A program made the position numbers and the translations under genes. From Marinobacter sp. ELB17 (GTDB lineage Bacteria > Pseudomonadota > Gammaproteobacteria > Pseudomonadales > Oleiphilaceae): a DNA stretch of 64,000 nucleotides. Positions 8,696 through 18,989 of the stretch are shown one piece after another. The stretch's first letter is position 1. Every line of letters starts with the position of its first letter. Below the pieces are notes generated by a model. That model was given only the letters and a program-made list of their open reading frames with translations, did not search any database and was not told the DNA's origin. Where the stretch lies: positions 1 to 64,000 of the forward strand of contig NZ_AAXY01000004.1 of assembly GCF_000169375.1 (NCBI RefSeq), in the 5' to 3' direction.

Positions 8696-9691
8696 TTACT
8701 TGAGCGCCTCCAGAATACGTGGCAGGTAATCACCGAACTGTTCAGCGTACTTCTCATATACTGGCACTACGGCGGCTTGAAACGCCTTTATATCTGGAGT
8801 GTCGTTAATCTGCATGCCGGCTTCGCGCAGTTCAGCCAGTTGCTGGGATTCCATCTCGGCGTTTACCCGGCGCTCATGTTCGGCGGCTTCCTGGGCGGCC
8901 TGGACGACCACAGCCTGTGCCGCTTCTGGAAGCTTGTTCCAGACCGGCATACCCATCACGAAGATGGCCGGGGCGTAGGTATGCCGTGAGAGGGTCATAT
9001 AATCCTGGGTTTCGTAGAGCTTGAAGGAATGAATGACATTGGCGGGATTTTCTTGTCCATCAATGGTGTTTTGCTGCATGGCGGTCAAGGCTTCCGTCCA
9101 CGCCATCGGAATGGCGTTGGCACCCAATGCGCGGAAGGTGTCCACATACACCGGATTTTCCATTACGCGAATACGCAGGCCTTTTATGTCTTCTGGTGTG
9201 TTGACCGGGCGCTCGCTGTTGGTCAAATTACGAAAGCCGCGTTCGGCGTAGGCCAGACCTTTCAGGTTGACCTCGGAAAGCTTGTCGAGCAGTTCCTGAC
9301 CAATGGGGCCGTCGAGCACATCGTAAGCGGCTTGCGGTGAAGGAAACAAAAACGGCAGCTCAAAAACCGCCATTTCTTCGACAAAGTTAGCGACCGGGCC
9401 GTTAGTGATCACGCCCATATCAACGGTGCCAATTTGCATACCTTCCAGCAGGGTGCGCTCGTCACCTAGCGAAGCGTTAGGATAAAGTTCGATGTTCACC
9501 GCACCTTCGGTTCGCTCTGCTACCAAATCCTGAAATTTGACGGCTGCAATATGAAAGCCATCCTGTTCATTGACCACGTGAGCCAAGCGCAGAGTAATCG
9601 GATCCATGTTGGTAAATTCAGACGCAAAAACCGTACTACCCAACGATAGGGAAAGGCCAAGCACCAGTGTATTCAACGCGAGTTTTTTCAT
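8696..9691 (-). CDS. dctP: TRAP transporter substrate-binding protein, DctP type
   Basis: A 331-residue periplasmic solute receptor. A signal peptide runs to a probable cleavage after STVFAS. Family landmarks are MDPITLRLAHVVNEQDG, the arginine region LRIRVMENPVYVDTFRALGA, and MAWTEALTAMQQNTIDGQEN, typical of DctP. A longer frame begins at 9772, but ATG 9691 gives the signal peptide and has AGGA upstream. The substrate is not readable; DctP proteins bind dicarboxylates, keto acids or aromatic acids. It lies between the paaZ terminator and the ABC importer, so an aromatic substrate is possible. Confidence 0.88.
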   Translation of the reverse strand: MKKLALNTLVLGLSLSLGSTVFASEFTNMDPITLRLAHVVNEQDGFHIAAVKFQDLVAERTEGAVNIELYPNASLGDERTLLEGMQIGTVDMGVITNGPVANFVEEMAVFELPFLFPSPQAAYDVLDGPIGQELLDKLSEVNLKGLAYAERGFRNLTNSERPVNTPEDIKGLRIRVMENPVYVDTFRALGANAIPMAWTEALTAMQQNTIDGQENPANVIHSFKLYETQDYMTLSRHTYAPAIFVMGMPVWNKLPEAAQAVVVQAAQEAAEHERRVNAEMESQQLAELREAGMQINDTPDIKAFQAAVVPVYEKYAEQFGDYLPRILEALK

Positions 9692-9770
9692 TGTAGTTAT
9701 CCTCAAGTGTTGATGCGTCCGGAAGGATGTGCCAGAGTGGCGCAGTTTAAAGCCCAGCGTCCAATGATAC

Positions 9771-9810
9771 AAAAAAACCGCCAGAGCTGAACGCTGCTGG
9801 CGGTTTTTTT
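9771..9810 (-). terminator. Rho-independent terminator after paaZ
   Basis: An 8-bp stem (ACCGCCAG, 9777-9784, with CTGGCGGT, 9797-9804) is flanked by seven A on the left and seven T on the right. It can therefore stop transcription in both directions. For leftward traffic it lies just past the paaZ stop and separates the paaABCDEZ unit from dctPQM. Confidence 0.88.
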
Positions 9811-9823
9811 ATGGCCGGATAAG

Positions 9824-11869
9824 CTACTCCGGCTTTTTCGCAACCAGGGTCAAAATGTCATAGCTGGCAACCAGCACGTCGTCTTGATTGGTGACCTGAA
9901 CATCCCACACCACCACGCCTTGTGGATGGCCATCTGGTGACATCCGGCCCTGATCAATCTTGCGTTTGCAGGTAAGGCGGGCACGAATGGTATCGCCCGG
10001 TGCTACCGGTTCGATAAAGCGCAGGGTGTCCAGGCCGTAGTTCGCCAACACCGGGCCTTCGCCTGGATACACGAACAGACCTGCTGCAGCAGACAGCACA
10101 AAATAGCCGTGTGCAATACGCTTGCCGAACTGGCTTTCGCGGGCCGCGATTTCATCAAAGTGCATGTAGAAGTGGTCGCCGGACAAACAGCCAAAGTTCA
10201 CCAGATCTGCTTCGGTGACGGTACGGCGGTGTGTTAGCAGCGATTCACAAATCTGCAGGTCTTCGAAAGGACGGCGGAACGGATGCACGTCGTTTTCAAT
10301 CAGCTTGGCACCGCGAACGTATTCGCCGGTGACCGCTGCCAGCATGGTGGGCGAGCCCTGAATAGCTGTGCGCTGCAGGTAGTGATGCACCGCGCGAATG
10401 CCACCGAGTTCTTCACCGCCACCAGCACGACCTGGGCCGCCGTGTTTCAACATGGGCAGGGGAGAACCGTGGCCGGTGGATTCTTTTGCCGCTTCCGCGT
10501 CCAGCAGGTGCAGGCGGCCGTGATAGGCGGCCAGTGCCGGTGCCAGTTTGGCAATGATCGCAGGATCACGGGTGGTGACTGTGGTCACCAGTGAGCCGCG
10601 GCCCTTGGCGACCAGTTCCACCATGTCGTCCAGGGTGTTGTAGGGAATAATGGTGGCAACCGGGCCGAAGGCCTCAATGTCGTGGGCACCACAACCGTTT
10701 TCCGGGTTACGGCACAGCAGCAGGTGCGGTTCGATAAACGCGCCTTTGTCGGTGCCCTCGCCGGTGGGCTTGAAACTGCCGTCTCCGCCGATCACCAGTT
10801 CGCTGGTTTTCAGCAGTTCCTGGATGTTGGCTTTCACGTCTTCCAGTTGATCCATGGACGCCAGAGCACCCATGCGCACGCCTTCAACGGAAGGGTCGCC
10901 GACGGTAATCTTCAGCAGCCGTTCTTTAAGCTTATTGCACACGGCTTGCACTTGGTTTTGTGGAACCATAACCCGGCGAATCGCGGTGCACTTCTGGCCG
11001 GCTTTAGCGGTCATTTCGCGGCCGATTTCACGTACAAACAGATCGAATTCTTCGTGTTCCGGGGTAACATCCGGGGCCAGAACCGCGCTGTTCAGCGAGT
11101 CGGCTTCGGCGTTGAACGGAATCGAGCGCTGGACAATGTTTGGGTGGTTACGCAACATGCGTGCGGTTTTTGCCGAACCGGTAAACGTCACCACATCCTG
11201 CTCTTGCAGGTGCTCGAACAGGTCGCCGGTACTGCCTATGATCAGCTGCAGGCTGCCCTCTGGCAAAGCACCGGATTCGTGCATCAGGCGCACGGCCAGT
11301 TCGGTTACGTAGCAAGTGGAGGTGGCCGGCTTAACAATGGAAGGCATACCCGCCAGAAAGGTTGGCGCAAACTTTTCCAGCATACCCCACACCGGGAAGT
11401 TGTAGGCGTTGATGTGCAGGGCAACACCACCACGGGGCACCAGAATGTGGGTGCCGGCGAAGTGGTTGTTTTTGCCCAACTGCGTTACCGGGCCTTCGTG
11501 CACTACGTTGCCAGACGGCAGCTCGCGGCGGCCCATACTGGCGTAGGAAAACATAGTGCCAAAACCGCCGTCGATGTCGAAGCCGTTATCCGCTTTGCTG
11601 GAACCGGTGTGCATAGACATCGCGTACAGCTCTTTCTTGTGCTCCTGCAGGTACATCGCCATGGCTTTGAGCGCCAGAGCACGTTCCTGGAAATCCATGG
11701 CCAGCAGGTTTTTGCCACCGACTTTGCGGCCGTATTCCGCGGCTTCTTTGAAGTCCAGGGTGTCGTCGTGCGTGTGCGCCACGATCTCGCCGTTGATGGC
11801 GCTGGGAAGGGCTTTGGCCTGCCGTTCACCAACCCACTTACCGGAAATAAAGCTTTTAAGAACTGACAT
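9824..11869 (-). CDS. paaZ: PaaZ, oxepin-CoA hydrolase / semialdehyde dehydrogenase
   Basis: A 681-residue bifunctional enzyme of normal length. The N-terminal aldehyde dehydrogenase domain (about 1-520) shows [19 protein letters not shown], the NAD region [13 protein letters not shown] and the active-site cysteine in [14 protein letters not shown]. The C-terminal MaoC-like hydratase (about 540-681) contains [10 protein letters not shown] and [16 protein letters not shown]. It opens the oxepin-CoA ring and oxidises the resulting aldehyde to 3-oxo-5,6-dehydrosuberyl-CoA. It is the last gene of the paaABCDEZ unit, 17 bases after paaE, with GGAG ten bases before the ATG. Confidence 0.96.
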   Translation of the reverse strand: MSVLKSFISGKWVGERQAKALPSAINGEIVAHTHDDTLDFKEAAEYGRKVGGKNLLAMDFQERALALKAMAMYLQEHKKELYAMSMHTGSSKADNGFDIDGGFGTMFSYASMGRRELPSGNVVHEGPVTQLGKNNHFAGTHILVPRGGVALHINAYNFPVWGMLEKFAPTFLAGMPSIVKPATSTCYVTELAVRLMHESGALPEGSLQLIIGSTGDLFEHLQEQDVVTFTGSAKTARMLRNHPNIVQRSIPFNAEADSLNSAVLAPDVTPEHEEFDLFVREIGREMTAKAGQKCTAIRRVMVPQNQVQAVCNKLKERLLKITVGDPSVEGVRMGALASMDQLEDVKANIQELLKTSELVIGGDGSFKPTGEGTDKGAFIEPHLLLCRNPENGCGAHDIEAFGPVATIIPYNTLDDMVELVAKGRGSLVTTVTTRDPAIIAKLAPALAAYHGRLHLLDAEAAKESTGHGSPLPMLKHGGPGRAGGGEELGGIRAVHHYLQRTAIQGSPTMLAAVTGEYVRGAKLIENDVHPFRRPFEDLQICESLLTHRRTVTEADLVNFGCLSGDHFYMHFDEIAARESQFGKRIAHGYFVLSAAAGLFVYPGEGPVLANYGLDTLRFIEPVAPGDTIRARLTCKRKIDQGRMSPDGHPQGVVVWDVQVTNQDDVLVASYDILTLVAKKPE

Positions 11870-11886
11870 TTATGAAAACTCCAGAA

Positions 11887-12966
11887 TTACATTTCGTCGT
11901 AGTCAAGAACGACCTTGTCGCTGACGGGGTAGCACTGGCATGACAACACGTAGCCTGCTGCCACTTCGTAATCCTCTAGCGCAAAGTTCTGGTCCATTTC
12001 CACTTCGCCCTCAATGACCTTGGCGCGGCAGGTTGAACACACGCCGGCTTGGCACGAGTAGGGCAGGTCGGCGCCTTCGTCGTTACCTGCCTGAAGAATG
12101 CTCTTGGTATCGCGCACCAGGTCGAAAGTCAGGGAGCGGCCATCGGCTTTTACCGTAACAACGCTGACAGCTTGCAGGTCGACTTTGGTTTCAGCGCGGT
12201 CTTTGCGTGCCTTAGGCACACCACCGGCGGGCGTAAAGAGTTCGTAGTGAACTTTCGATTTGTCCATGCCGTGGCGCGCCAGTGAATCGCGCACGGTTTC
12301 GGTCATCATCTGGGGGCCGCAAAGAAAGGCAGCGGTCAGGTTCTTGGCGTCGATCCAGTGGTCGAACAACCGGTCGCACTTGTCTGAGTCAATGCGGCCG
12401 TTGTAAAGATCGATATCCTGTTCTTCGCGGGTGAAGATGTACACCAGATTGAAACGGGTCATGTATTCGTTTTTCAGATCCTGCAGATGGTCACGGAACA
12501 TGGTGCTGCTGGTGCCTTTGTTGCCGTAGAACAGGGTGAACTCGCTTCTGGGCTCGGTTTCCAGAGTGGTTTTAATAATGGACAGAATAGGCGTGATGCC
12601 ACTGCCGGCGGCGACCGCCAGGTAGTTGCCTTTCCTCTCTGGGTCCAGCTCAACGGAGAAATGGCCTTGCGGCGGCATAACGTCCAGAACGGATCCGGGC
12701 TTCAAAAGGTCGTTAGCAAAACTGGAAAATACGCCACCGGGTACACGTTTGATGGCAATACGCAGTTCTTGATCATTCACGCTGGAACAAATGGAGTAGG
12801 TGCGGCGCACTTCTTCGCCGTCTACTTTAGTGCGCACCACCAGGTGCTGACCCTGCTTGTACTTGAATTTTTCTGCCACGTCGGTAGGCAGGTCAAAGCT
12901 CAGGGATACGGCGTTTCTTGTTTCCGGCCTGACCTCTTTGAGGGCCAGTGAGTAGAATTTATTCAT
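11887..12966 (-). CDS. paaE: PaaE, reductase of the phenylacetyl-CoA epoxidase
   Basis: A 359-residue cytoplasmic reductase passing electrons from NADPH through FAD and a [2Fe-2S] centre to PaaA. The flavin-binding segment is RRTYSICSSVND and the nucleotide segment is AVAAGSGITPILSIIK; the C-terminal plant-type ferredoxin domain has cysteines in YSCQAGVCSTCRAKV and VLSCQCYP. Length and domain order are standard. It lies 12 bases downstream of paaD. Confidence 0.96.
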   Translation of the reverse strand: MNKFYSLALKEVRPETRNAVSLSFDLPTDVAEKFKYKQGQHLVVRTKVDGEEVRRTYSICSSVNDQELRIAIKRVPGGVFSSFANDLLKPGSVLDVMPPQGHFSVELDPERKGNYLAVAAGSGITPILSIIKTTLETEPRSEFTLFYGNKGTSSTMFRDHLQDLKNEYMTRFNLVYIFTREEQDIDLYNGRIDSDKCDRLFDHWIDAKNLTAAFLCGPQMMTETVRDSLARHGMDKSKVHYELFTPAGGVPKARKDRAETKVDLQAVSVVTVKADGRSLTFDLVRDTKSILQAGNDEGADLPYSCQAGVCSTCRAKVIEGEVEMDQNFALEDYEVAAGYVLSCQCYPVSDKVVLDYDEM

Positions 12967-12978
12967 GGCGTATCGGCT

Positions 12979-13536
12979 CTATATGCATTTGAAATAGTCG
13001 AAGGGTTCAAGGCAGTCGCGGCAGCGGTAAAGCGCCTTGCAGGCTGTAGAACCGAATTCGCTGACTCGTTCGGTGTGCTTACTGTCACAAAATGGGCAGG
13101 TGATGACTTCGTTAGCGCCCAGCAGGCTCATTTTGCTGGCATTACCCTGGGGCGGTGCTATGCCATATACCCGGAGTTTTTCCCGGCCCACGTCCGTTAT
13201 CCAGTCTGTACTCCAGGCTGGGGTTAACACGCGATTAATGTGTGGGTCGCGGATGCCAGCGGCGCGCAAGGCTTCGGCAATCAGTTCTTCGATCAGCTCG
13301 GTGGCAGGGCAACCGGAGTAGGTGGGCGTGACATCAATACTCAGATGTTTGCCGTCCCAACTCAGGGCGCGAATAATCCCCAGCTCTATCACGCTGACAG
13401 CGGGCACTTCCGGATCTTTGACGTTATCCAGCAGTGCCCAGATTGCGTCTTCTGTCAGCAGTTCGGGGTGGGCTTTGGCCGGTACCCGGTCGCTGGCAAT
13501 CAGCAGGTCTACAGACGATGGTTCACGTTCATTCAC
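12979..13536 (-). CDS. paaD: PaaD, epoxidase assembly/maturation protein
   Basis: A 185-residue protein of the PaaD/MIP18 (DUF59) family, needed for active epoxidase, probably in iron-sulfur or diiron maturation. The DUF59 part includes LLDNVKDPEVPAVSVIELG and VTPTYSGCPATELIEE; a C-terminal cysteine cluster CPFCDSKHTERVSEFGS with CRDCLEPFDYFKC is typical. The frame is open to TTG 13557, but GTG 13536 has GGGAG eight bases upstream and is the better start. It sits 27 bases after the paaC stop. Confidence 0.94.
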   Translation of the reverse strand: MNEREPSSVDLLIASDRVPAKAHPELLTEDAIWALLDNVKDPEVPAVSVIELGIIRALSWDGKHLSIDVTPTYSGCPATELIEELIAEALRAAGIRDPHINRVLTPAWSTDWITDVGREKLRVYGIAPPQGNASKMSLLGANEVITCPFCDSKHTERVSEFGSTACKALYRCRDCLEPFDYFKCI

Positions 13537-13563
13537 CGGATGTGCTCCCTTTAACAAAAAGAC

Positions 13564-14328
13564 TTACCAGGTGGTCGCATCCGGGTAGGCGCGAGGCAAA
13601 AACTGCATCTCGGCCAGGATAAACCCCAGGTGTTCGGTGTGAACGCCGCTTTTGCCGCCCATATACATCCAGGCGTCTTCCGCGCCAGTTTTCAGGGTGG
13701 CTTGGGCTGCCACTTCGCGCACCATGCCAAACCAGTCTTGCTTCAGTTTCTCTGGATCCGGGCCAATGCCGGCCTTGAACATGGCGTGATCTGTTTCGTC
13801 TGGCGTCACCAGTTCGCCAGTGAAGCGCCACAGCAGATCAAACGCTTCCTGAATGCGGCGGTGGCTTTCTTCGGTACCGTCGCCCATGCGCTTGACCCAC
13901 TCTGACGAGCGGCGCAAGTGATAGGTGGCTTCTTTGACGGCTTTCGCGGCGATGTTAGCAATGCGCTCATCGCTGGCATTTACCAAGTTTTTCAGAATGA
14001 AGTAGTGCCACACGTCGAAGAAAAACTGGCGCGCCATGGTGACTGCGTAGTCTTCATTCGGCTGCTCAACCAATAGTAGGTTGCGATAGTCGAGAGCGTC
14101 CCGCAGGAAGCACAGTTTGTCGGCGTCACGGCCGTCGTCAATCAGTTCGGCGGCGTACTCGTACCAGTTGCGCGCTTGGCCAACCAAGTCTAACCCGACG
14201 TTCATTATGGCCATTTCTTCTTCTATCGCCGGGGCTTTGCCACACAGTTCGCAAAGGCGCTGGCTTAGAATCATGTCGGAATCCGCCAGGCGGAGCAGAT
14301 AATCCTGCAGAGCTTTTTGTTCAGTCAT
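13564..14328 (-). CDS. paaC: PaaC, structural subunit of the phenylacetyl-CoA epoxidase
   Basis: A 254-residue ferritin-like protein lacking the diiron ligands, which pairs with PaaA as the scaffold subunit. The N-terminus ALQDYLLRLADSDMILSQRL and the segment AIMNVGLDLVGQARNWYEYA are PaaC landmarks. GAGGAG is well placed before ATG 14328, ten bases after paaB. Length is normal. Confidence 0.96.
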   Translation of the reverse strand: MTEQKALQDYLLRLADSDMILSQRLCELCGKAPAIEEEMAIMNVGLDLVGQARNWYEYAAELIDDGRDADKLCFLRDALDYRNLLLVEQPNEDYAVTMARQFFFDVWHYFILKNLVNASDERIANIAAKAVKEATYHLRRSSEWVKRMGDGTEESHRRIQEAFDLLWRFTGELVTPDETDHAMFKAGIGPDPEKLKQDWFGMVREVAAQATLKTGAEDAWMYMGGKSGVHTEHLGFILAEMQFLPRAYPDATTW

Positions 14329-14338
14329 GGGTCGCTCC

Positions 14339-14620
14339 TCACATGTGTCCGACTTCGTCTGGCAGTTTGTAGAAAGACGCGTGTCGATACACTTTGTCTT
14401 CTGCCGGATCGAACAGAATCTCTTTCTCGTCTGAGGCAGAGGCCGTGATGGTGTCAGAAGGAACCACCCAGATGCTCACGCCTTCGCTGCGACGGGTGTA
14501 CAGATCACGGGCGTTTTCCATGGCCATTTCATTGTCAGCAGCGTGCACGCTGCCCACATGTTTGTGGTTAAGGCCATGCTTGCTGCGCACGAAAACTTCG
14601 TAAAGGCGCCATTCAGACAT
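14339..14620 (-). CDS. paaB: PaaB, small subunit of the phenylacetyl-CoA epoxidase
   Basis: A 93-residue protein matching PaaB, the bridging subunit of the PaaABC(E) complex. It begins MSEWRLYEVFVRSKHGLNHK and ends with FYKLPDEVGHM, both strongly characteristic. It lies between paaA and paaC with short spacers. Confidence 0.96.
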   Translation of the reverse strand: MSEWRLYEVFVRSKHGLNHKHVGSVHAADNEMAMENARDLYTRRSEGVSIWVVPSDTITASASDEKEILFDPAEDKVYRHASFYKLPDEVGHM

Positions 14621-14646
14621 AATTACTCTCCTATTCGCGCGCCTGT

Positions 14647-15636
14647 TTAAGCGGCTGCGCGTTGTTTTTGTTTTGCGGCGTAGGCAACGGCGGCTTCACG
14701 TACCCAAGTGCCTTCGTCTATCGCTTTGCGGCGTGTGGAAATGCGTTCACGGTTACACGGGCCATCGCCCTTGAGTACGTCGTAAAACTCTTTCCAGTCA
14801 ATGGCGCCGAAGTCGTAGTGACCGGTTTCTTCGTTCCACTTCAGGTCTGGGTCGGGTGCGGTGCAGCCGAGGAACTCCAGCTGTGGAATGGTTTGGTCAA
14901 TGAACATCTGGCGCAGTTCGTCGTTACTTTTGCGCTTGATCTTCCACACCATGGACTGCTGCGAGTTGGGGGATTCGTCGTCGTGTGGGCCAAACATCAT
15001 CAGCGCCGGCCACCACAGGCGATTGATGGCATCCTGCACCATGTCTTTCTGGGCCTGAGTACCTTGACGCATCATGTCCAGCAGAATCTGGAAGCCCTGA
15101 CGCTGGTGGAAGCTCTCTTCTTTACAGATTCGCACCATGGCACGGGAGTAGGGGCCATAGGATGTGCGCTGCAGAACCACCTGATTCACGATAGCCGCGC
15201 CATCCACAAGCCAACCTACGGCGCCCATATCGGCCCAGTTCAGGGTTGGGTAGTTGAAGATGCTCGAGTACTTGGCCTTGCCGTCGTGCAGCTTCTGAAT
15301 TTCTTCATCGCGATCAGCGCCCAGGGTTTCCATGGCGCTGTACAGGTACAGGCCGTGGCCCGCTTCGTCTTGAATTTTGGCCATCAGCTGCAGCTTGCGC
15401 TTCAACGTAGGCGCGCGGGTAACCCAGTTGCCTTCTGGTAGCATGCCGACAATTTCCGAGTGGGCGTGCTGAGAAATCTGGCGGATCAGGGTTTTCCGGT
15501 AGCCGTCTGGCATCCAGTTTTTGGCTTCGATTTTGGTTTCGGCGTCTATTTTGTCCTGAAAGTCCCGCTCTTCGGGGGACATCTCTTCACGGGTCTTGAG
15601 GCGCTTGGTACCGGTGTCAACGAGCTGTGCGTACAT
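14647..15636 (-). CDS. paaA: PaaA, catalytic subunit of the phenylacetyl-CoA epoxidase
   Basis: A 329-residue diiron oxygenase that epoxidises the aromatic ring of phenylacetyl-CoA with oxygen. Ligand motifs are visible as [20 protein letters not shown] (ExxH) and [13 protein letters not shown] (second ExxH). It is first in the paaABCDEZ unit and has its own promoter with a PaaX-type inverted repeat about 80-130 bases upstream of the ATG. Length is normal. Confidence 0.97.
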   Translation of the reverse strand: MYAQLVDTGTKRLKTREEMSPEERDFQDKIDAETKIEAKNWMPDGYRKTLIRQISQHAHSEIVGMLPEGNWVTRAPTLKRKLQLMAKIQDEAGHGLYLYSAMETLGADRDEEIQKLHDGKAKYSSIFNYPTLNWADMGAVGWLVDGAAIVNQVVLQRTSYGPYSRAMVRICKEESFHQRQGFQILLDMMRQGTQAQKDMVQDAINRLWWPALMMFGPHDDESPNSQQSMVWKIKRKSNDELRQMFIDQTIPQLEFLGCTAPDPDLKWNEETGHYDFGAIDWKEFYDVLKGDGPCNRERISTRRKAIDEGTWVREAAVAYAAKQKQRAAA

Positions 15637-15714
15637 AACTCTCTCCGAATCTGTCTTGTTTGTCTGTTGTAGTTGAACAGCAATGCTCCGCGATGATCCA
15701 CGGGCTATGTCTTT

Positions 15715-15762
15715 ATACTATATGATACTGGATAAATTTCAAGCTAGATTATCCTGTATCAT
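15715..15762 (-). promoter_or_regulatory. paaA promoter with PaaX-type operator
   Basis: On the minus strand TTGAAA (15742-15737) and TAGTAT (15720-15715) are separated by 16 bases. Around them lies an inverted repeat: ATGATACTGGATAA (15722-15735) and TTATCCTGTATCAT (15749-15762), matching at 13 of 14 positions. One half lies in the promoter spacer, the other upstream of the -35. A repressor bound here would block polymerase. The GATAC and GTATC cores start 32 bases apart, the same as in the ABC importer promoter. Confidence 0.65.
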
Positions 15763-15892
15763 GTTGATGCGTTAAATCTCTAACTTGATGAATTTATTAA
15801 CTAAATTATTAGCAATAAGTTGTGGCTTTTGGATCACTATATAAACATCAAAATTTAAATGATGAGCGAGGTGCGTCGCTTAATCATCCGTG

Positions 15893-17197
15893 TCAGTCTT
15901 TACGTCGGTCGAATACGCGCTTTGCTTTGCCTTCCGAGCGGTTGATACTTCCTGCGTCCTGCACGTCTATTTTGGTGCTGATACCAACATACGATTTGAT
16001 GTGATGCGCCAGTTCTTTGGCCGTATGTTCTTTGACGTTCTCGCCTTCTGCGCCAACTTTCAGTTCTACCCGAACATCCACACAGTCCAGGTTGCCTTTT
16101 TTGTACACCTCGATTTCGTAATGAGGCGACAAAGCGCGGCATTTCAACACCTGCTCTTCAATCTGGCTGGGGAATACGTTAACCCCGCGGATAATAAGCA
16201 TGTCGTCGCTGCGGCCAGTTATTTTGTCAATGCGGCGCATGGGGCGAGCGGTGCCGGGGAGCAGGCGGGTAAGATCGCGGGTGCGGTAGCGCAGTACCGG
16301 CATGGCCACTTTGGTGAGCGAGGTGAACACCAGTTCGCCGTATTCGCCGTCGGGCAACACTTCGCCGGTTTCCGGGTTAACAATTTCCGGGTAGAAGTGG
16401 TCTTCCCAAATGGTGGGGCCGTCTTTGGTTTCCAGGCATTCCATACCTACACCCGGGCCCATCACTTCAGACAGACCGTAGATATCCAGCGCATGAATGC
16501 CCAGGCGGTCTTCGATTTCTGTACGCATTTCATTGGTCCAGGGCTCGGCACCGAAGATGCCCAGTCGCAATGGCAGTTTTTTGGGGTCAATGCCCTGGCG
16601 GTCAATTTCGTCGGCAATGTTCAGCATATAAGAAGGCGTGACCATAATGATGTCAGGCTCAAAGTCTTTGATCAGCTGAACTTGTTTCTCGGTTTGCCCA
16701 CCCGACATGGGAATAACGGTGCAGCCCAGGCGCTCGGCGCCGTAGTGGGCACCCAAGCCGCCTGTGAACAGGCCATAGCCGTAGGCAATGTGAACCTTGT
16801 CGCCGGCGTGGCCGCCACCGGCGCGAATGGAACGGGCCACTATGTCGGCCCAGGTTTCAATGTCGCTTTGGGTATAGCCCACAACCGTGGGTTTGCCGGT
16901 GGTGCCGCTGGAGGCGTGTACCCGGACGACTTTTTTCATGGGCACAGCAAACATCTTGAACGGATAGTTATTCCGCAGGTCTTCTTTTCCGGTGAACGGA
17001 ATCCTGACGATGTCTTCCAAACTGTTGATGTCCATCGGCTTCAGGCCAATGGCATCAAACGCATTGCGGTAGTGTGGCACGTTCGTATAAGCATGCCAGA
17101 CGCTCCAGCGCAGACGCTGCAGCTGTTCGTGGCGAAGTCGTCCACGCTGGCAGTTTCCATCCGGTCCAGTTTCCGACTTTTGCATTGGTACATCCAT
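15893..17197 (-). CDS. paaK: PaaK, phenylacetate-CoA ligase
   Basis: A 434-residue cytoplasmic AMP-forming ligase that activates phenylacetate with ATP and CoA. The phosphate loop is VHASSGTTGKPTVVGYTQSD, and the C-terminal lid domain contains RIDKITGRSDDMLIIRG. Length is standard. It is last in the paaFGHIJK unit; the 256-base spacer after it carries the paaA promoter. A second in-frame ATG at 17185 is also possible as start. Confidence 0.97.
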   Translation of the reverse strand: MDVPMQKSETGPDGNCQRGRLRHEQLQRLRWSVWHAYTNVPHYRNAFDAIGLKPMDINSLEDIVRIPFTGKEDLRNNYPFKMFAVPMKKVVRVHASSGTTGKPTVVGYTQSDIETWADIVARSIRAGGGHAGDKVHIAYGYGLFTGGLGAHYGAERLGCTVIPMSGGQTEKQVQLIKDFEPDIIMVTPSYMLNIADEIDRQGIDPKKLPLRLGIFGAEPWTNEMRTEIEDRLGIHALDIYGLSEVMGPGVGMECLETKDGPTIWEDHFYPEIVNPETGEVLPDGEYGELVFTSLTKVAMPVLRYRTRDLTRLLPGTARPMRRIDKITGRSDDMLIIRGVNVFPSQIEEQVLKCRALSPHYEIEVYKKGNLDCVDVRVELKVGAEGENVKEHTAKELAHHIKSYVGISTKIDVQDAGSINRSEGKAKRVFDRRKD

Positions 17198-17286
17198 TAT
17201 TTTGTCCTGTCTTGTTCTTGTTGCCCCGGTTTGCTACCGGTTGGCTTCAGTTCCTGTGTGGCCCGCAGGTTTGCGCGCCGGATACA

Positions 17287-18534
17287 TCAGTCGGCGCTGT
17301 CTACGCGTTCGATAATGATGGCAATGCCCTGGCCCACACCAATGCACATAGTGCACAGAGCGTAGCGGGCTTTCTGGCCCTGCCGGTGGCGGAGTTCCAG
17401 TTCATTCATCGCGGTGGTAACAAGGCGCGCGCCGCTCATACCCAGCGGGTGGCCCAAGGCGATGGCACCGCCGTTGGGATTAACGTGTTCGGCGTCGTCC
17501 GGCAGGCCCAGGTCGCGCAGTACCGCTAGAGCCTGGGCTGCAAAAGCTTCGTTCAGCTCGATCACGTCTATGTCAGCCAGTTCCAGGCCTGCGGTTTTCA
17601 GCACTTTGCGAGTGGCGGGTGCGGGCCCCATGCCCATAATTCGCGGTTCAACGCCGGCGGTTGCCATGGCTACAACGCGGGCACGGGGTTTCAAATTGTG
17701 TTTTTTCAGGGCATCGCCGCTGGCCAGCAACAGTGCGCAGGCGCCGTCGTTTACGCCAGAGGCGTTGCCGGCGGTTACGCTGCCGCCCTCGCGGAACGGT
17801 GTGGCCAGGCTGGCGAGTTTTTCCAGGCTGGTGGCGCGCGGGTGCTCATCGGTATCCACCACCAGCGGGTCTTGCTTGCGGCGGGGAATGCTCACAGGCA
17901 CGATTTCACAATTAAAACGCCCCGCCTGTTGCGCCGCTGCGGTGCGCTGTTGGCTGCGCAGGGCGAAGGCATCTTGGTCTGCCCGTGAAATTTTGAAGTC
18001 GGCGGCCACGTTCTCGGCAGTTTCTGGCATTGAGTCAACGCCGTACTGTTTTTTCAACAGAGGATTTACAAAGCGCCAGCCGATGGTGGTGTCGAAGATT
18101 TCGGCTGCACGGCTGAACGCTGAGTCGGCTTTGCCCATCACAAAAGGTGCGCGCGACATGGATTCCACCCCGCCAGCCAGCATCAGCTCGGCTTCGCCGG
18201 TGCGAAGGGCGCGCGCGGCGCTGCCGATGGCATCCATGCCTGATCCGCACAGGCGGTTAATGGTGGCGCCCGGTACGTCGACTGGCAAACCGGCCAGCAG
18301 CAGTGACATGCGTGCTACGTCACGGTTGTCTTCACCGGCCTGGTTGGCGCAGCCATAAAGCACGTCGTCTATGGCGGCCCAATCCAGGTCTGGATAGCGG
18401 TCTTTCAAGGCTTTGATAGGTATGGCGCCCAGATCGTCGGCGCGCACGGCGGCCAGAGCGCCACCGTAGCGGCCAACGGGGGTGCGAACGGCGTCAACAA
18501 TGTAGGCGTTTTGTAGGGGTTTGTTATGGCTCAT
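17287..18534 (-). CDS. paaJ: PaaJ, 3-oxoadipyl-CoA thiolase
   Basis: A 415-residue thiolase acting on 3-oxo-5,6-dehydrosuberyl-CoA and 3-oxoadipyl-CoA. Catalytic residues are visible: Cys in [19 protein letters not shown], His in [15 protein letters not shown] and the second Cys in [14 protein letters not shown]. It overlaps paaI by four bases (ATGA). The long open frames on the opposite strand here are composition shadows. Confidence 0.96.
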   Translation of the reverse strand: MSHNKPLQNAYIVDAVRTPVGRYGGALAAVRADDLGAIPIKALKDRYPDLDWAAIDDVLYGCANQAGEDNRDVARMSLLLAGLPVDVPGATINRLCGSGMDAIGSAARALRTGEAELMLAGGVESMSRAPFVMGKADSAFSRAAEIFDTTIGWRFVNPLLKKQYGVDSMPETAENVAADFKISRADQDAFALRSQQRTAAAQQAGRFNCEIVPVSIPRRKQDPLVVDTDEHPRATSLEKLASLATPFREGGSVTAGNASGVNDGACALLLASGDALKKHNLKPRARVVAMATAGVEPRIMGMGPAPATRKVLKTAGLELADIDVIELNEAFAAQALAVLRDLGLPDDAEHVNPNGGAIALGHPLGMSGARLVTTAMNELELRHRQGQKARYALCTMCIGVGQGIAIIIERVDSAD

Positions 18535-18989
18535 TGATTATTCTCCGACTGGATGACTTCGCCGCGCACCTGGTAGGACTTGCCGCGAAACAGGGCCACC
18601 ACATGGCCGTTCTGATTGGTGATGGTTATGTCGTACACGCCGGTACGGTTGCCGCGTGATTGCTCAACCGCACTGGCGGTCAAAAGGTCACCCTCGCGGG
18701 CGCCCAGCATGTAATCGATGGAGCAGCCGGATGCTACGGTGGCCTTGTTGTAGCTGTTACAGGCAAAGGCAAAAGCAGAATCCGCCAAGGTAAACAGGTA
18801 GCCACCGTGGCAAGAACCGTGGCCCTGAACCATGATGCTGCTCACGGGCATGGTAACGGTGGCTTTGCCGGGAGAAACCTGGGTGATTTCCATGCCCAGA
18901 TTGCGGCTGGCTTCGTCCCGCTGGTACATGGCGTCGGCACAGCTTTGAGCCAACTGCTGCGGGGCTTGTGTGTTCGGTTGGTTGCTCAT
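18531..18989 (-). CDS. paaI: PaaI, phenylacetyl-CoA-cluster thioesterase
   Basis: A 152-residue hot-dog-fold thioesterase. The motif [20 protein letters not shown] holds the active-site region with the catalytic Asp. In the pathway PaaI relieves CoA trapping by hydrolysing dead-end acyl-CoAs. It overlaps both neighbours by four bases, so it is translationally coupled between paaH and paaJ. Confidence 0.95.
   Translation of the reverse strand: MSNQPNTQAPQQLAQSCADAMYQRDEASRNLGMEITQVSPGKATVTMPVSSIMVQGHGSCHGGYLFTLADSAFAFACNSYNKATVASGCSIDYMLGAREGDLLTASAVEQSRGNRTGVYDITITNQNGHVVALFRGKSYQVRGEVIQSENNQ

Noticed and set aside
9764..9770. ATGATAC half-site upstream of dctP
   Set aside because: No GTATC partner lies 32-33 bases away, so it is not counted as a PaaX-type operator.
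10682..11866. 394-codon open frame antisense to paaZ
   Set aside because: It mirrors the GC-rich codon structure of paaZ, encodes low-complexity His/Gly/Phe-rich sequence and has no family resemblance.
15890..17365. 491-codon open frame antisense to paaK
   Set aside because: It spans the strongly supported paaK gene and runs into the spacer; the translation looks like a reverse-frame shadow.
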